From an uncultured Clostridium sp. (GTDB lineage: Bacteria; Bacillota; Clostridia; TANB77; CAG-508): a stretch of 44,261 bases of DNA. The notes under the pieces were generated by a model. It was not told where the DNA came from, ran no database searches, and was given only the letters and a program-made list of their open reading frames with translations. The translations under genes and the position numbers were made by a program. Location of the stretch: contig CANPNZ010000012.1 of the NCBI GenBank assembly GCA_947575605.1, positions 1 through 44,261 on the forward strand. The letters run 5' to 3'. Positions 9,537 to 19,762 of the stretch are shown piece by piece. Position 1 is the stretch's first letter. Every line of letters starts with the position of its first letter.

Positions 9537-10206
9537 ATGGAAAAGATAGAAGAAAACATACGGATATCAATTCCAACATACTAATTTGCTAAAACAAGCA
9601 TTAACCCATACTTCTTATGCTTACGAAAATAAACTGGAAAGCAATGAAAAATTGGAATTTTTGGGAGACAGTATCCTAGAATTTATATCTAGCAAATACC
9701 TATATGAAAACTATCCTAACCTAAGAGAAGGAGAAATGACTAAAGTTAGAGCAACCGTAGTCTGTGAAAAAAGTCTATACAAAATAGCTAAATTGCATAA
9801 TTTTAGTGATTTCTTATATCTTGGAAGGTCAGAAAGAAAAATGGGAGGAGAAAATAGACCAGCTATTTTGGCAGATAGCGTAGAAGCGGTAATTGCTGCT
9901 ATTTATTTAGATGGAGGATTAGAAGAGGCCGAGAAGTTTATCATACAAAATCTAAAAGAAGAGATTAAAATTGCTACTCAGCATGTAGGAGATAGAGACT
10001 ATAAAACAGTATTGCAAGAAAAGTTACAAGAACATGGTGATGTGAAAATTCAATATGAAATAACGAAAGAAGAAGGTCCAGACCATGACAAGAAATTTGA
10101 AGCACAAGTAAGTTGCAATGGAAAAATCTTAGCAAAAGGGCAAGGAAAAAGTAAAAAAGAAGCTCACATGAGTGCTGCTCAAAAAGCATTAGAAAATATA
10201 AAATAG
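9537..10206 (+). CDS. rnc: Ribonuclease III, needs +1 shift at CGG 9561
   Basis: Double-strand-specific endoribonuclease that processes rRNA precursors and other dsRNA. AAGGAGG precedes ATG 9537. Eight codons (MEKIEENI) lead to CGG at 9561; unshifted, the frame ends at TAA seven codons later. Skipping C9561 gives G-Y-Q-F-Q-H-T-N-L-L-K-Q-A-L-T-H-T-S-Y, the conserved RNase III N-terminus, and a 222-aa protein, normal for the family. The catalytic motif NEKLEFLGDSILEF and a second acidic site are present, and a dsRNA-binding domain fills the last 70 residues (GKGQGKSKKEAHMSAAQKAL). A downstream TTG (9586) could in theory initiate, but it lacks a ribosome binding site and loses conserved residues. 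It is followed by the radical SAM gene after 15 bases. Confidence 0.9.
9561..9564 (+). other. +1 frameshift site CGGA in rnc
   Basis: In-frame CGG is codon 9, after ATA. Skipping C9561 gives GGA, the conserved glycine of the GY.F motif. Confidence 0.78.
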
Positions 10207-10221
10207 AAAAGGGGTAAATCT

Positions 10222-11277
10222 ATGAAGAAACAATATATCATACCAATATTTGTACCACATTTAGGATGTCCCAATGATTGTATTTTTTGTAATCAAAAAT
10301 CAATTAGTGGACAAAAAGAACAAATGACGAAAGAAGAAGCAAAAAAAATAATAGATGAATACCTAGAAAATATAAAGAAGGAAGACGCTGAGGTTGAAAT
10401 TGCCTTTTATGGAGGGAGCTTTACAGCCATAGAAGAAAATTTGCAAGAAGAATTATTAAAAACAGCTTATCAGTATATAGAAGAAGGAAAAGTAGAATCC
10501 ATTAGAGTTTCTACTAGACCAGATGCCATTAACAAAGAAATCTTAAAAAGATTAAAGAAATACAAAGTAAAAACCATAGAATTGGGAGTGCAATCAGCCA
10601 ATGACTATATTTTAAAAAGAACCAATCGAGGTCATAACTTTACCGATGTAAAAAAAGCATCTAAGATGATTCGTTGGAATGGATTTAAGTTGGGTCATCA
10701 AATGATGGTAGGATTGCCAGAAAGTACAAGAATTGATGAAATCAATACCGCTAAGGCATTAATCAAGTTAAAACCTAAAATGGTAAGAATTTATCCTGTA
10801 TTAGTAGTAAAAAATACAAAATTAGCCCAAGAATATCAAGAAGGAAAATATCAGCCATTACCATTAGTACAAGCAGTGGAAATTTGTAAAGAATTAGTTA
10901 GAATGTTTGCTGATAAAAAAATAGAAGTGATTAGAGTTGGGTTACAAAATACAGATGAAATAGCAGAACCAGGAAGCCAAGAAAGTGAAGTAGTAGCAGG
11001 ACCTTACCACCCAGCTTTCAGACAATTGGTAGAATCAGCTATGTGGTATGATGCCGTAGTAGGAAAAATAAAAAAATTAAATGTAAAAGTAAAAGAGGTA
11101 GAAGTAACTATCAATCCAATCGATGCCAATAATGTAATTGGGCATAAGAAAGAAAATGTGTTAAAATTAAAGGAAACTTATGATGTGGATTTGATTTTAC
11201 AACAAGATGAAACCATAAAACAAGGTAAATCCAAAATAGAAATTACTAAAACATATAATGATTTCTTAGAAGAATAA
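10222..11277 (+). CDS. Radical SAM protein, Elp3-like
   Basis: 351 aa. The Fe-S motif CPNDCIFC (CxxxCxxC) lies at about residues 15-22, in a sequence typical of Elp3-like radical SAM proteins common in clostridia. EIAFYGGSFTAI (SAM-binding GGS) and a TIM-barrel with ELGVQSAND follow. The C-terminal part lacks the acetyltransferase domain of true Elp3. It would generate a 5'-deoxyadenosyl radical; the substrate is probably RNA, but this is inference. It follows rnc after 15 bases with site AAAAGGGG, so the two form an operon. There is no CGG in the gene. Confidence 0.8.
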   Translation: MKKQYIIPIFVPHLGCPNDCIFCNQKSISGQKEQMTKEEAKKIIDEYLENIKKEDAEVEIAFYGGSFTAIEENLQEELLKTAYQYIEEGKVESIRVSTRPDAINKEILKRLKKYKVKTIELGVQSANDYILKRTNRGHNFTDVKKASKMIRWNGFKLGHQMMVGLPESTRIDEINTAKALIKLKPKMVRIYPVLVVKNTKLAQEYQEGKYQPLPLVQAVEICKELVRMFADKKIEVIRVGLQNTDEIAEPGSQESEVVAGPYHPAFRQLVESAMWYDAVVGKIKKLNVKVKEVEVTINPIDANNVIGHKKENVLKLKETYDVDLILQQDETIKQGKSKIEITKTYNDFLEE

Positions 11278-11315
11278 GAAAATAAGAACAATAGGGGCTT
11301 AATTAAAGATAGTAT

Positions 11316-11360
11316 AAAATCACCAATATATGCAAATACTGCTTATAAAGGTGATTTTTT
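11316..11360 (+). terminator. Terminator after the rnc operon
   Basis: AAAATCACC (11316-11324) pairs with GGTGATTTT (from 11350), ending in six T. The yitT-like start lies 18 bases further on, so it may also act as an attenuator for that gene. Confidence 0.65.
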
Positions 11361-11377
11361 GATGTTAAGGAGTAATT

Positions 11378-12221
11378 ATGAATATAAAAAAATTAGTAAT
11401 TGAAATAATAGGAACAATAGTAGGAGCTTTTATTATGGCAGTAGGCGTTTCTTTATTTTTATTACCAAACCAACTATCATCAGGAGGAATAGCAGGAATT
11501 GCAACCATTACTTATTATTTATTAAATATACCAATGGGAACCATGATATTATTAATCAATGTACCATTATTTCTCTTTTCTATTTATAAAATAGGAAAAA
11601 GTTTTTTTGTAAAATCTTTAATAGGAACCATAGCCTTGTCTACTTTTATTGATTTTTTAGACAAATTAGAGCCATTAACCAATGACCGATTTCTAGCTTG
11701 CATCTATGGTGGAATTGTAATAGGACTACGGTACGGCACTTATATTAAAAGTAAATTCTTCTACTGGTGGAACTGATTTAGTTAGCTATCTAGCAAAAGA
11801 ATATCGACCAACCATTAGTATGAGTAGAGCCATTATTATTATGGATACCATAATTGTTTCCCTAAATGTATTTTTCTTCAAAGAAATAGAAATAGGGTTA
11901 TATTCAGCAATTGCCATTTATTTAATGGGAAAAATGATTGATATTTTGTTTGAGGGAATTTATTTCACAAAATTATTATTAATTATATCCAATAAAAATG
12001 AAGAGATTGCCAAACAAATTGGAGATAAAATCAAAAGAGGAACAACAGGGCTTTTTGGAAAAGGAATGTATACCAATGAGGAAAAATTAATTTTAATGTG
12101 TGCAGCCTCCAGAGGTGATATTGCTAAAATTAAGATGATTGCGAGAAAGATAGATCCAGAAAGTTTTATTGTGATAACTAATTCAAGAGAAGTAGTTGGT
12201 TTGGGCTTCAAAAAAACATAG
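11378..12221 (+). CDS. YitT-family membrane protein, needs +1 shift at CGG 11729
   Basis: YitT/DUF2179 protein: five to six N-terminal membrane segments and a cytoplasmic C-terminal domain. AAGGAG precedes ATG 11378. The frame reads FLLPNQLSSGGIAGIATI, the family signature, to ...YGGIVIGL, then meets CGG at 11729 and stops 15 codons later. Skipping C11729 gives G-T-A-L-I-L-K-V-N-S-S-T-GGTD, the second conserved block, then the DUF2179 part with GLFGKGMYTNEEK and the C-terminus REVVGLGFKKT. The total of 280 aa is normal. The molecular function of the family is not established. A strong terminator follows at 12233. Confidence 0.87.
11729..11732 (+). other. +1 frameshift site CGGT in the yitT-like gene
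   Basis: In-frame CGG is codon 118, after CTA. Skipping C11729 gives GGT glycine. It is the only one of the seven sites followed by T instead of A. Confidence 0.75.
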
Positions 12222-12232
12222 CATTTATCCTG

Positions 12233-12278
12233 AGATTGCTCCCCTCCCTTTTTTGATGAAAGGGAGGGGAGCAATCTT
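12233..12278 (+). terminator. Strong rho-independent terminator
   Basis: AGATTGCTCCCCTCCCTT (from 12233) pairs with AAGGGAGGGGAGCAATCT, ending near 12278 and followed by GTTATTTTT. It ends the yitT-like transcript and faces the converging gene at 12286. Confidence 0.85.
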
Positions 12279-12285
12279 GTTATTT

Positions 12286-12528
12286 TTAAAGGTCAAAGGA
12301 ATAGGAATCGTCTTTTCCCTTAAAATTTGTATAAGAACCAAGTTTTTTTGCAAATCTTTTAACGTTCTTTTCTGTTAATTTTAATGATGTATGAATGATA
12401 ATTTTTTTTCCTTCATTCCGAAACATGATAGGTTCTGCAGAAAAGACTTGCTTGAAGATAGCTTTTAGCCGTGCGTTTGTTAATCCTTGAGATCCTTTTT
12501 GTGGTTTAATACAAATTCGATTTAACAT
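12286..12528 (-). CDS. Small conserved-looking hypothetical protein, 80 aa
   Basis: GGAGG (12540-12536) lies 7 bases before the ATG at 12528. The protein is basic, with a helical N-terminal half (NARLKAIFKQVF) and a beta-like segment (KKIIIHTSLKLTEKNVKRFAKK); no family is recognised. It contains one in-frame CGG, codon 37 (12420-12418), after TTT. Reading it as Arg keeps an 80-residue protein-like sequence; a +1 shift there would stop 12 codons after the glycine. It is therefore the clearest candidate counterexample to CGG shifting among genes with host-like composition. Confidence 0.65.
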   Translation of the reverse strand: MLNRICIKPQKGSQGLTNARLKAIFKQVFSAEPIMFRNEGKKIIIHTSLKLTEKNVKRFAKKLGSYTNFKGKDDSYSFDL

Positions 12529-12747
12529 AGGTTGTCCTCCTCTTAAAATCTATTAATGATTTTTTTTTGATATCCCTTATGATGTAGTTCTAAAAGAGAG
12601 TCAAAAAAACTTAAATATATTATACAATGATTTACATAAAAAGTCAAATAAAAATTCAAGAAATTCTAGGAAATTAGTAATTAGTATAGTATAATAAAAG
12701 TGGAAGGAAAACTTAGAAAGTTTAACAAATGAAAGGAAGAGTAACCA

Positions 12748-13632
12748 ATGAAAGAACAAAAAATGGTATTACAGAAAATAGAATCATTTGAATTAAAAGA
12801 TATATTTGATTGTGGACAATGTTTTCGATGGAATGAACAAGAAGATGGAAGCTACACAGGAATATTTGAAAAAAACGTTTTAAATATCAAACAAAGAAAA
12901 GATAAAATAGAGATAGAAGGTATATTTTCCAAAGATATAAAAGAAACCGTAGAAGAATACTTTGATTTAAAGAGAGACTACAACCAATTAAAACAGAAAT
13001 TAGCTAGTATAGACAAAAACATGGAAACAAGTGTGAAATATGGACAAGGTATACGCTTATTAAATCAAGACTTATGGGAAACCATTATTTCTTTTATTAT
13101 TTCTGCTAATAACAACATACCAAGAATAAAAGGAATTATAGAAAGACTAGCCAAAAAATATGGAGATAAAATAGAATGGAAAGGACAAGATTATTATACT
13201 TTTCCAACAGCTGAACAATTAAAAGATATTAGTGTAGAAGAATATAGAAAATTAGGGTTAGGATTCAGAGATAAAAGATTATACGAAACAACACAAATGA
13301 TAGTAAAGAAACAAATAGATTTAGAAAAAATGCGAAGAAATCCAAACACATTTGAAGTAAAGGAACAATTACTAACATTGTCTGGTGTAGGTCCCAAAGT
13401 GGCAGATTGTATTTTGTTATTTTCAACCTTAAAAAGATTAGAAGTGTTTCCTATTGATGTTTGGGTAAGAAGAGTAATGAATGACTTATATTTGAAACAA
13501 CCAGATGAAGTAAAGATAAGCAAGAAGCAAATAGAACAAATGGCAAGAGAAAAGTTTGGAGATTTGGCAGGATTGGCACAACAATATTTATATTATTGGA
13601 GAAGAGAGGAAAATTTTATAGAATCGAGATAA
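12748..13632 (+). CDS. ogg: 8-oxoguanine DNA glycosylase/AP lyase (Ogg1-like)
   Basis: 294 aa bifunctional base-excision enzyme. The N-terminal OGG domain contains FDCGQCFRWNE; the HhH-GPD domain follows, with NNNIPRIKGIIERL. The helix-hairpin-helix LSGVGPKVADCILL contains the lysine expected to be the Schiff-base nucleophile, and FPIDVWVRRVMND the catalytic aspartate. GAAAGGAAGAG precedes the ATG, and a TATAAT -10-like box lies at 12690-12695. It starts a new transcription unit after the small minus-strand gene and ends 10 bases before MITE copy B. Confidence 0.88.
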   Translation: MKEQKMVLQKIESFELKDIFDCGQCFRWNEQEDGSYTGIFEKNVLNIKQRKDKIEIEGIFSKDIKETVEEYFDLKRDYNQLKQKLASIDKNMETSVKYGQGIRLLNQDLWETIISFIISANNNIPRIKGIIERLAKKYGDKIEWKGQDYYTFPTAEQLKDISVEEYRKLGLGFRDKRLYETTQMIVKKQIDLEKMRRNPNTFEVKEQLLTLSGVGPKVADCILLFSTLKRLEVFPIDVWVRRVMNDLYLKQPDEVKISKKQIEQMAREKFGDLAGLAQQYLYYWRREENFIESR

Positions 13633-13641
13633 CAACACTTC

Positions 13642-13906
13642 TTCAAGTTTCGGTTTTTTTCGTAAGATTAGCTCCCACCTTTAGGCGTAAAATATGTTTA
13701 TTTTTCATAAATTCTTCGGTTTCCTTCATAATTCAAGGAATTCTAATATAATTTTACGGGTCCTTTCCAAGACAAGCTTGAACTCTTACCATAAAATTAT
13801 TAAGAATTCCTAATATTATTCCGGTCACATTCATCATTTATTCAAAATAGCCATATTTTACGCCTAAAGGTGGGAGCTAATCTTACGAAAAAAACCGAAA
13901 TTTGAA
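13642..13906. repeat. Palindromic MITE-like element, copy B
   Basis: 265 bp, nearly identical to copies A and C in the interior. Ends are TTCAAGTTTCGG and CCGAAATTTGAA. The arms have co-varied relative to copy A (CCACCTTTAGGCG here, CCACGTCTGGGTG there), so pairing is preserved. It fills most of the gap 13633-14024. Confidence 0.85.
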
Positions 13907-14024
13907 TAGCATTTTTTATTGTGAAAAAAGAAACAATATGATAAAATATTAACAAATTATAAAAAAGAGTTAATGGAAAGAACTTACCAGATAGAAAGAT
14001 TAAGAAAGCTGGAGGCTATTCAAT

Positions 14025-15014
14025 ATGAGTATTGAATTGAAAGATTCTATAATAGAGGCCAATACGGGGGCAGATGCTATACAGAGGGCTCCTATCGTCG
14101 ATTATAATACAGGAAAGAAATGTTTAAGAATAGGTGATATTTCCAATCACAGAAAATATAACGAATGGGGTTATACAGAAGTAACGGAAGAAAATTATAA
14201 AAAATACAAATTAGAAAAAGAAGATATTTTAATTGCTAGAACAGGAAGTACAATAGGAATCAACCTATTTATGGAACAAGATTATCAATCCGTATATAAT
14301 AATGGATTAATCAGATTAAAAATTGATAAATAGTAAATTTATTTATTATATGATGCAAACTAATAAATTTAAGAATTATATCAATGGAATTGCTTTTGGA
14401 ACAACTGGGCAACCAAATATGAAAATAAATGATTTATTAAAATTTAAGTTTCAGCATGTTTCATTAGAAATACAAAATAAAATTGTAAAAATTTTAGATG
14501 CTTTGGACAAGAAGGTAGAATTAAATAACCAAATGAATGATAATTTGTATCATATATCAAAAAGTATATTTAAAAATTTTTATAAAAATAATTCTGGAAA
14601 TTGGAATTTAATTAAAATAAGTGATGTTGGACTATACATATCAGATTACGTCGCTAATGGAAGCTTTAAAAATTTAGCTGAAAATGTAAAGATATATGAT
14701 GAGAAAAATTATGCTTTATTAGAAATACAGATTTAAAAGTAAGTTTTACACAAGGAAAAAAATATGTAGATAAACATTCTTATAATTTTTTAAATAAAAG
14801 TAAGTTATTCGGAAGTGAACTTATCATTTCAAATGATGGAGATGTAGGAAGTATATTTCTATGTCCTTCTTTTAAAATTCCTATGACATTAGGTAATAAT
14901 ATTATTATTGAAAAAAACATAAAAGAAAATAGTATCTTAGAAAAAATCAAAAACATATTACTACCAAAACTAATGAGAGGAGAAATGAACTTAGAAAAGA
15001 TAGTAATAGAATAA
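14025..15014 (+). pseudogene. Decayed type I restriction specificity subunit (hsdS)
   Basis: The translated pieces together resemble HsdS. The first target-recognition part contains NTGADAIQRAPIVDYNTG and LIARTGSTIG; a second frame contains FIYYMMQTNKFKNYING, TGQPNMK and the coiled-coil spacer EIQNKIVKILDALDKKVELN; a third frame contains LFGSELIISNDGDVG and ends KIKNILLPKLMRGE. Frame 1 passes to frame 2 at an A5 tract (14318-14322, one extra A); frame 2 to frame 3 near 14717 needs one added base. Recognition domain 2 looks internally shortened. No hsdM or hsdR is present. Neither break is at CGG. Confidence 0.75.
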
Positions 15015-15052
15015 ATAGTATAAGTCAAAAAAAGAAAGGAAAAAGGTAAAAA

Positions 15053-18000
15053 ATGGCATTAAGAATCATATATGGAAAGCCAGGAAGCGGAAAAAGCCAA
15101 TACTGCTTCCACGAGATAATAGAACAACTAACAAACGAAAAAAAGATATATATGATAACACCAGAGCAGTTTTCATTCACAGCAGAAGAAAAGCTAATGA
15201 AAGCTGCTAAAACGCATGCCATCATCAATGCGGAAGTAGTAACTTTAAGTAGAATGGCTTATCGTGTTTTAAACGAAGTAGGGGGAAGTAGTAAAATCCA
15301 TTTATCCAAGCAAGGAAAAGCCATGCTAATCTATTCGATTTTAAGCCAAAACAAAAAAGAATTAAAATTTTTAGGAAAATCAGATGAGAACATTGATTTA
15401 AGCATGCAGGCCATAACAGAATTTAAAAAACATGGAATAACGGTACAAGATTTACAACAAGAAATAGAAAAAATAGAAGATCCCTATTTAAAAACTAAAA
15501 TAAGAGATATGACATTAATTTATGAGAAATTTGAAGAACAAATACAAGGGAAATACTTAGAAGAAACCGACCTACTAACCATACTAGCCAATCACATAGA
15601 AGAAACCAATCTAATTCAAAATAGTATCGTTTATTTAGATGAATTTTCAGGCTTTACGAAACAAGAATATGAAATAATTCAAAAATTTATCAAACTTGCG
15701 AAACAAGTCAATATAACCATTTGTACAGATGACTTAAACATCAATACCAACCCAGACATTGACATATTCTATTCCAACAAAACGACAATATCTAAAATCT
15801 GGAATATGGTAAATGAAAATAATTTGCTACTAGAAGAGCCAGTTCATTTACAAAAGCAATATCGTTTCAAAACAGAAGAATTACAACATCTAAGCGAAAA
15901 TATTAACAATCACCAATCCACAAAATACGAAAAAAATGTGGAAAACATAGAGCTATTTTTAGCACAAAATCCTTATTCAGAAATAGAAAATGTAGCCAAA
16001 AAGATAACGCAATTAGTCAAAAAAGAAAACATGAGATATAAAGATATCGCAATTATCACAAAAAACATACAGGAATACAATTCCTTAGTAAGAGCCATTT
16101 TTTCAAAATATAAAATCCCTGTATTTATGGATGAAAAAAGAGATGTGAATCAAAATATTATCATACAATATGTTTTGGCACTGTTGGAAGTTATGAATCA
16201 AAATTTCTCATCAGAAGCGATGTTCAATTATTTAAAACTGGGCTTTTCTGACATAGAATTAGATGAGATATTTGAACTAGAAAACTATTGTAATAAATGG
16301 GGAATTAAACAAAACAAATGGAAAAAAGACTTTATCTATGAAAGCGAGAAAGAAGAGGAAAAACAAAAAGTAGAAAGATACAATGAAATAAGAAAGCAAA
16401 TCATGGAGCCATTACTAGAATTAAAAGAAAAAATCAGTCCAAATAAGACCATAGAAAATATAACCAAATGTTTATATAATCGATTGCAAGAAGAAAACCT
16501 AGAAGAAAAAATAACGAAAAAAATACAGGAATTAGAAGAAAAGTCTTTCATTGATTTAGCCAATGAATACATAGCCAGTTATAAAATAATCTTAGAATTA
16601 TTTGACGAGATGATTTTAGTATTTGGACAAGATAAAGCAACCATTGACCAATATAGTAAAATACTAAAAGTAGGCTTAAAAAATAGCGAATTAGGAAAAA
16701 TTCCAGGAACACAAGATCAAGTAACATTTGGAGACATTGACCGATCCAGAAGCCACAAAGTTAAAACTGTCTTTATCATTGGATTAAATGATGGAAGTTT
16801 TCCAAGTGTCAACAAAGAAGAAGGATTTTTTGATGATGAAGATAGAGAAAAGTTAAAGCAAGATGGTATTGAACTAGCCAAAGGAACATTAGAAAAATTA
16901 TATGAAGATAATTTCAATATCTATAAAGCCTTTACAACCGCTGAAAATCGAGTCTATCTATCCTATACATCATCCGATAAAGAAGGGAAGTCATTAAGAC
17001 CCTCTCTATTAATCCATAAAGTAAAAAAGACCTATCCCAAATTGCAAGAAAAAAGTGATATGATAGGCAAACAATATGACATCATAAACGAACAAGTAAC
17101 TTATGAAGAATTATTAGAAAACATAGCCAAACAAAAAGAGGAAGAACCAATATCCCCAATATGGTACTCTATTTATCAATATTATAAAGAAAAAACTGGA
17201 TGGCAAGAAAAGTTACAAAATGATTTACAAGGTTTAACTTATACCAATTTACCACAAGAAATAAAAAAAGAGAACATAGACAAATTATATGGAAATACCT
17301 TACATACAAGTGTATCCAGACTTGAAAAATATAGAAGTTGTCCATTTTCTTACTATTTGCAATATGGATTAAAGCTAAAAGAAAAAGAAAATTTAAAAAT
17401 TCATACGTTTGAAACAGGATCTTTTATGCACGAAACCATAGATGAGTTCTTTGAGCAAGTAAAAGAACAGGGGTTGGGATTGGCAGAAATAGAGGAAGAA
17501 CAAATTTATCAAATGGTTTGCCACATTATAGATAGCAGCCTACAACTAAATAAAAACTATATTTTCCGTTCAACGGCGAAATATAAAGCGTTAGTAAAAA
17601 GACTAAAAAGAATTGTTAGCAAAGCTTTAAAATACATTATACAAACCTTGTTATATAGTGATTTTTCGATAGAAGGAACAGAAATTGAATTTGGGAAAAA
17701 GGGAAAGTATCAACCCATTATCTTAACCTTAGAAGATGGAAAAAAAGTTGAAATTACAGGGAAAATTGATAGAATTGACACAGCCACACGGAGAAGATGG
17801 AAAGTACTTGAGAATTATTGACTATAAATCTTCTAGTAAGAACATAGATTTAAACGAAGTCTATGCAGGGCTTCAAATTCAGTTATTAACCTATTCGGAT
17901 GCCATTTGTAAAGAAGAGGACATTATGCCAGCAGGAATATTTTACTTTTCTTTATTAGAGCAGATGATAAAAGCAGATAAAAAAATAACAGAGGAAGAAA

Positions 18001-18422
18001 TAGAAGAATTAATTAGAAAAAACTTTAGAATGAAAGGCTTAATTTTAGCTGATGTCAAAATTATTCAAATGAATGATAATACACTAACTTCAGGAAGTTC
18101 AAAATTAGTGCCAGCAGCTATTACAGCTTCTGGAGCAGTCAATGAAAAGTGGACCAATGGGGTAAACAAAGAAGAATTTAAAATTTTACAAGATTACATA
18201 GATTTTATCATCAAACAAATAGCCAAAGAAATCTTGAGTGGAAAAATAGACTTAAAGCCATATTATAAAAATGGTAAAACCCCATGTGAATATTGCGAAT
18301 ATAAGCCGATTTGTGGTTTTAATACCAAACAGACCAATAATAATTACAATTATATTGACAAAAAATCAAAAGATGATATCATAAAAAAAATGAAAGGACA
18401 AACGAATGGAAGAAACGAATAA
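15053..18422 (+). CDS. addB: AddB, ATP-dependent helicase/nuclease subunit B, needs +1 shift at CGG 17789
   Basis: AddB of the AddAB recombination-repair complex, which resects double-strand DNA ends. Walker A GKPGSGKSQ is at residues 8-16, followed by a degenerate helicase body. The Fe-S nuclease domain starts at CPFSYYLQYGLKLK and continues with GSFMHETIDEFF. The frame reads ITGKIDRIDTAT, then CGG at 17789, and stops 10 codons later. Skipping C17789 gives G-E-D-G-K-Y-L-R-I-I-D-Y-K-S-S, the nuclease active-site motif, then the remaining cysteines in CEYCEYKPICGF. The total of 1122 aa fits the family. The end overlaps the MFS gene at 18406. No addA lies in the window. Confidence 0.9.
17789..17792 (+). 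other. +1 frameshift site CGGA in addB
   Basis: In-frame CGG is codon 913, after ACA. Without the shift the nuclease IIDYKSS motif and the C-terminal Fe-S cysteines are lost. Confidence 0.77.
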
Positions 18423-19695
18423 AAGACAAATGAGAAAGCGAAATATGAAACTATTTCCAGCTTATAAGGCACTTAGTTGGGATTACATATTTTTTTATAC
18501 TGTAAACTTTTTATTTTTAACGCAGGTAAAAAATATTAATGCAGCAGATGTTGTATTAATTGATTCTTTTTATTATTTATTTGCCATGTTTTCGCAAATA
18601 CCAGCAACCTTTATCATAGAATTTTTAGGAAGAAAGAATAGTATTATTTTAGGAAATATTTTGAGTTGTGTTTATATTGTGGTAGTTATATTTAGTAACA
18701 ATTTATTTAATCTAATTATTGCAGAAATTTTAAGTGCTACCTCATTTGCCATCAAGGAAAGTGCAGAACCAAGTTTATTAAATGAATCGATACCACCAAC
18801 TAAATTAAAAAGTAAGATATTTGCTAAAATTAGTGAAAAGGGTGCAGCAAGATACCATATGATAAATGCTATTTCTACCATTATAGCAGGAATATTATAT
18901 GAGGTGAATCCATATATACCATTATTGCTATCACTTTTTGTTTTGGTAATCGTAACTACTATGTCCATTCTTTTTATCGAGCCAGTAAAAAAAGTTAAGA
19001 AGAAAAAAGTACAAGGAATAGGAGAGTTCAAGGAAATACGAGAAGCTTTTAAATTTGTATTAAAATCAGAAAGAGTAAAAAGTTTGATTTTGTTTGCGGC
19101 TGTTATAAAAGGAATTACCAGTATATTAGCTAATTATGAAATTAGTATGATGGAAGAGCTAGAAATATCGGCTAGTTACTTAGGGATATTATTTGCTGTA
19201 TTAGGAATTGTAGCAGGAATAGCAACCAAAAAACAAGACGAGTTTCACAATCGATTAAGAAATAAAACGCTATCGGTATTAGGTTTTTCCATTGTAGGAA
19301 CTTGTATTTTAGCGGGAGCATTTGGGATCCTAGCAAAAGAATACCGAATTGCAATTTTAGTCATTGTAGGAATGTATATGATAAAATATATATTTACAGG
19401 TATGTATGATCCTTTAATAGAAAAATACCTGAGTAATTTTACCAATGAAGAAATTGACACAAAAATCTTTACAGCCAATAACTTTTTAAAAGGGATTGCA
19501 GGTGCAATGGCTGGAATTTTAGCAGCTTTTCTATTAGATAGAATGGAAACAGCATATGCCATGATTGCAATTGGTATGATATTTGGTATATTAATGATAT
19601 TAGTTTGTAAATTTATGAAAACTAGAGTAGGATTAAAACCAGAAGAATACTCCAAAGAGGAAGTAAAATATGATAAAATAAAAGAAATCGTTTAG
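18406..19695 (+). CDS. MFS transporter, paralogue 1
   Basis: 429 aa with about 12 hydrophobic segments of the major facilitator superfamily. The conserved loop after TM2 reads IIEFLGRKNSIILG, an MFS motif A variant. The start ATG 18406 overlaps the end of addB by 17 bases, so translation is likely coupled. It is clearly paralogous to the gene at 20663: shared strings include LGRKNSIILGNIL, EPSLLNESIPP and the C-terminus SRVGLKPEEYSKEE in near-identical form. Substrate unknown; export of a small molecule or drug is the usual guess. All CGG triplets here are out of phase. Confidence 0.82.
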   Translation: MEETNKRQMRKRNMKLFPAYKALSWDYIFFYTVNFLFLTQVKNINAADVVLIDSFYYLFAMFSQIPATFIIEFLGRKNSIILGNILSCVYIVVVIFSNNLFNLIIAEILSATSFAIKESAEPSLLNESIPPTKLKSKIFAKISEKGAARYHMINAISTIIAGILYEVNPYIPLLLSLFVLVIVTTMSILFIEPVKKVKKKKVQGIGEFKEIREAFKFVLKSERVKSLILFAAVIKGITSILANYEISMMEELEISASYLGILFAVLGIVAGIATKKQDEFHNRLRNKTLSVLGFSIVGTCILAGAFGILAKEYRIAILVIVGMYMIKYIFTGMYDPLIEKYLSNFTNEEIDTKIFTANNFLKGIAGAMAGILAAFLLDRMETAYAMIAIGMIFGILMILVCKFMKTRVGLKPEEYSKEEVKYDKIKEIV

Positions 19696-19762
19696 TAATA
19701 GCTGTGTAGTCAAAAATTAACTAAAATTAGAATAAAAACATACAGAGAAAGGAGAAAAAAGG

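Noticed and set aside
14323..14736. hsdS breaks as further CGG shift sites
   Set aside because: The breaks are at an A5 tract and near 14717, with no CGG. They fit ordinary pseudogene decay or phase variation.
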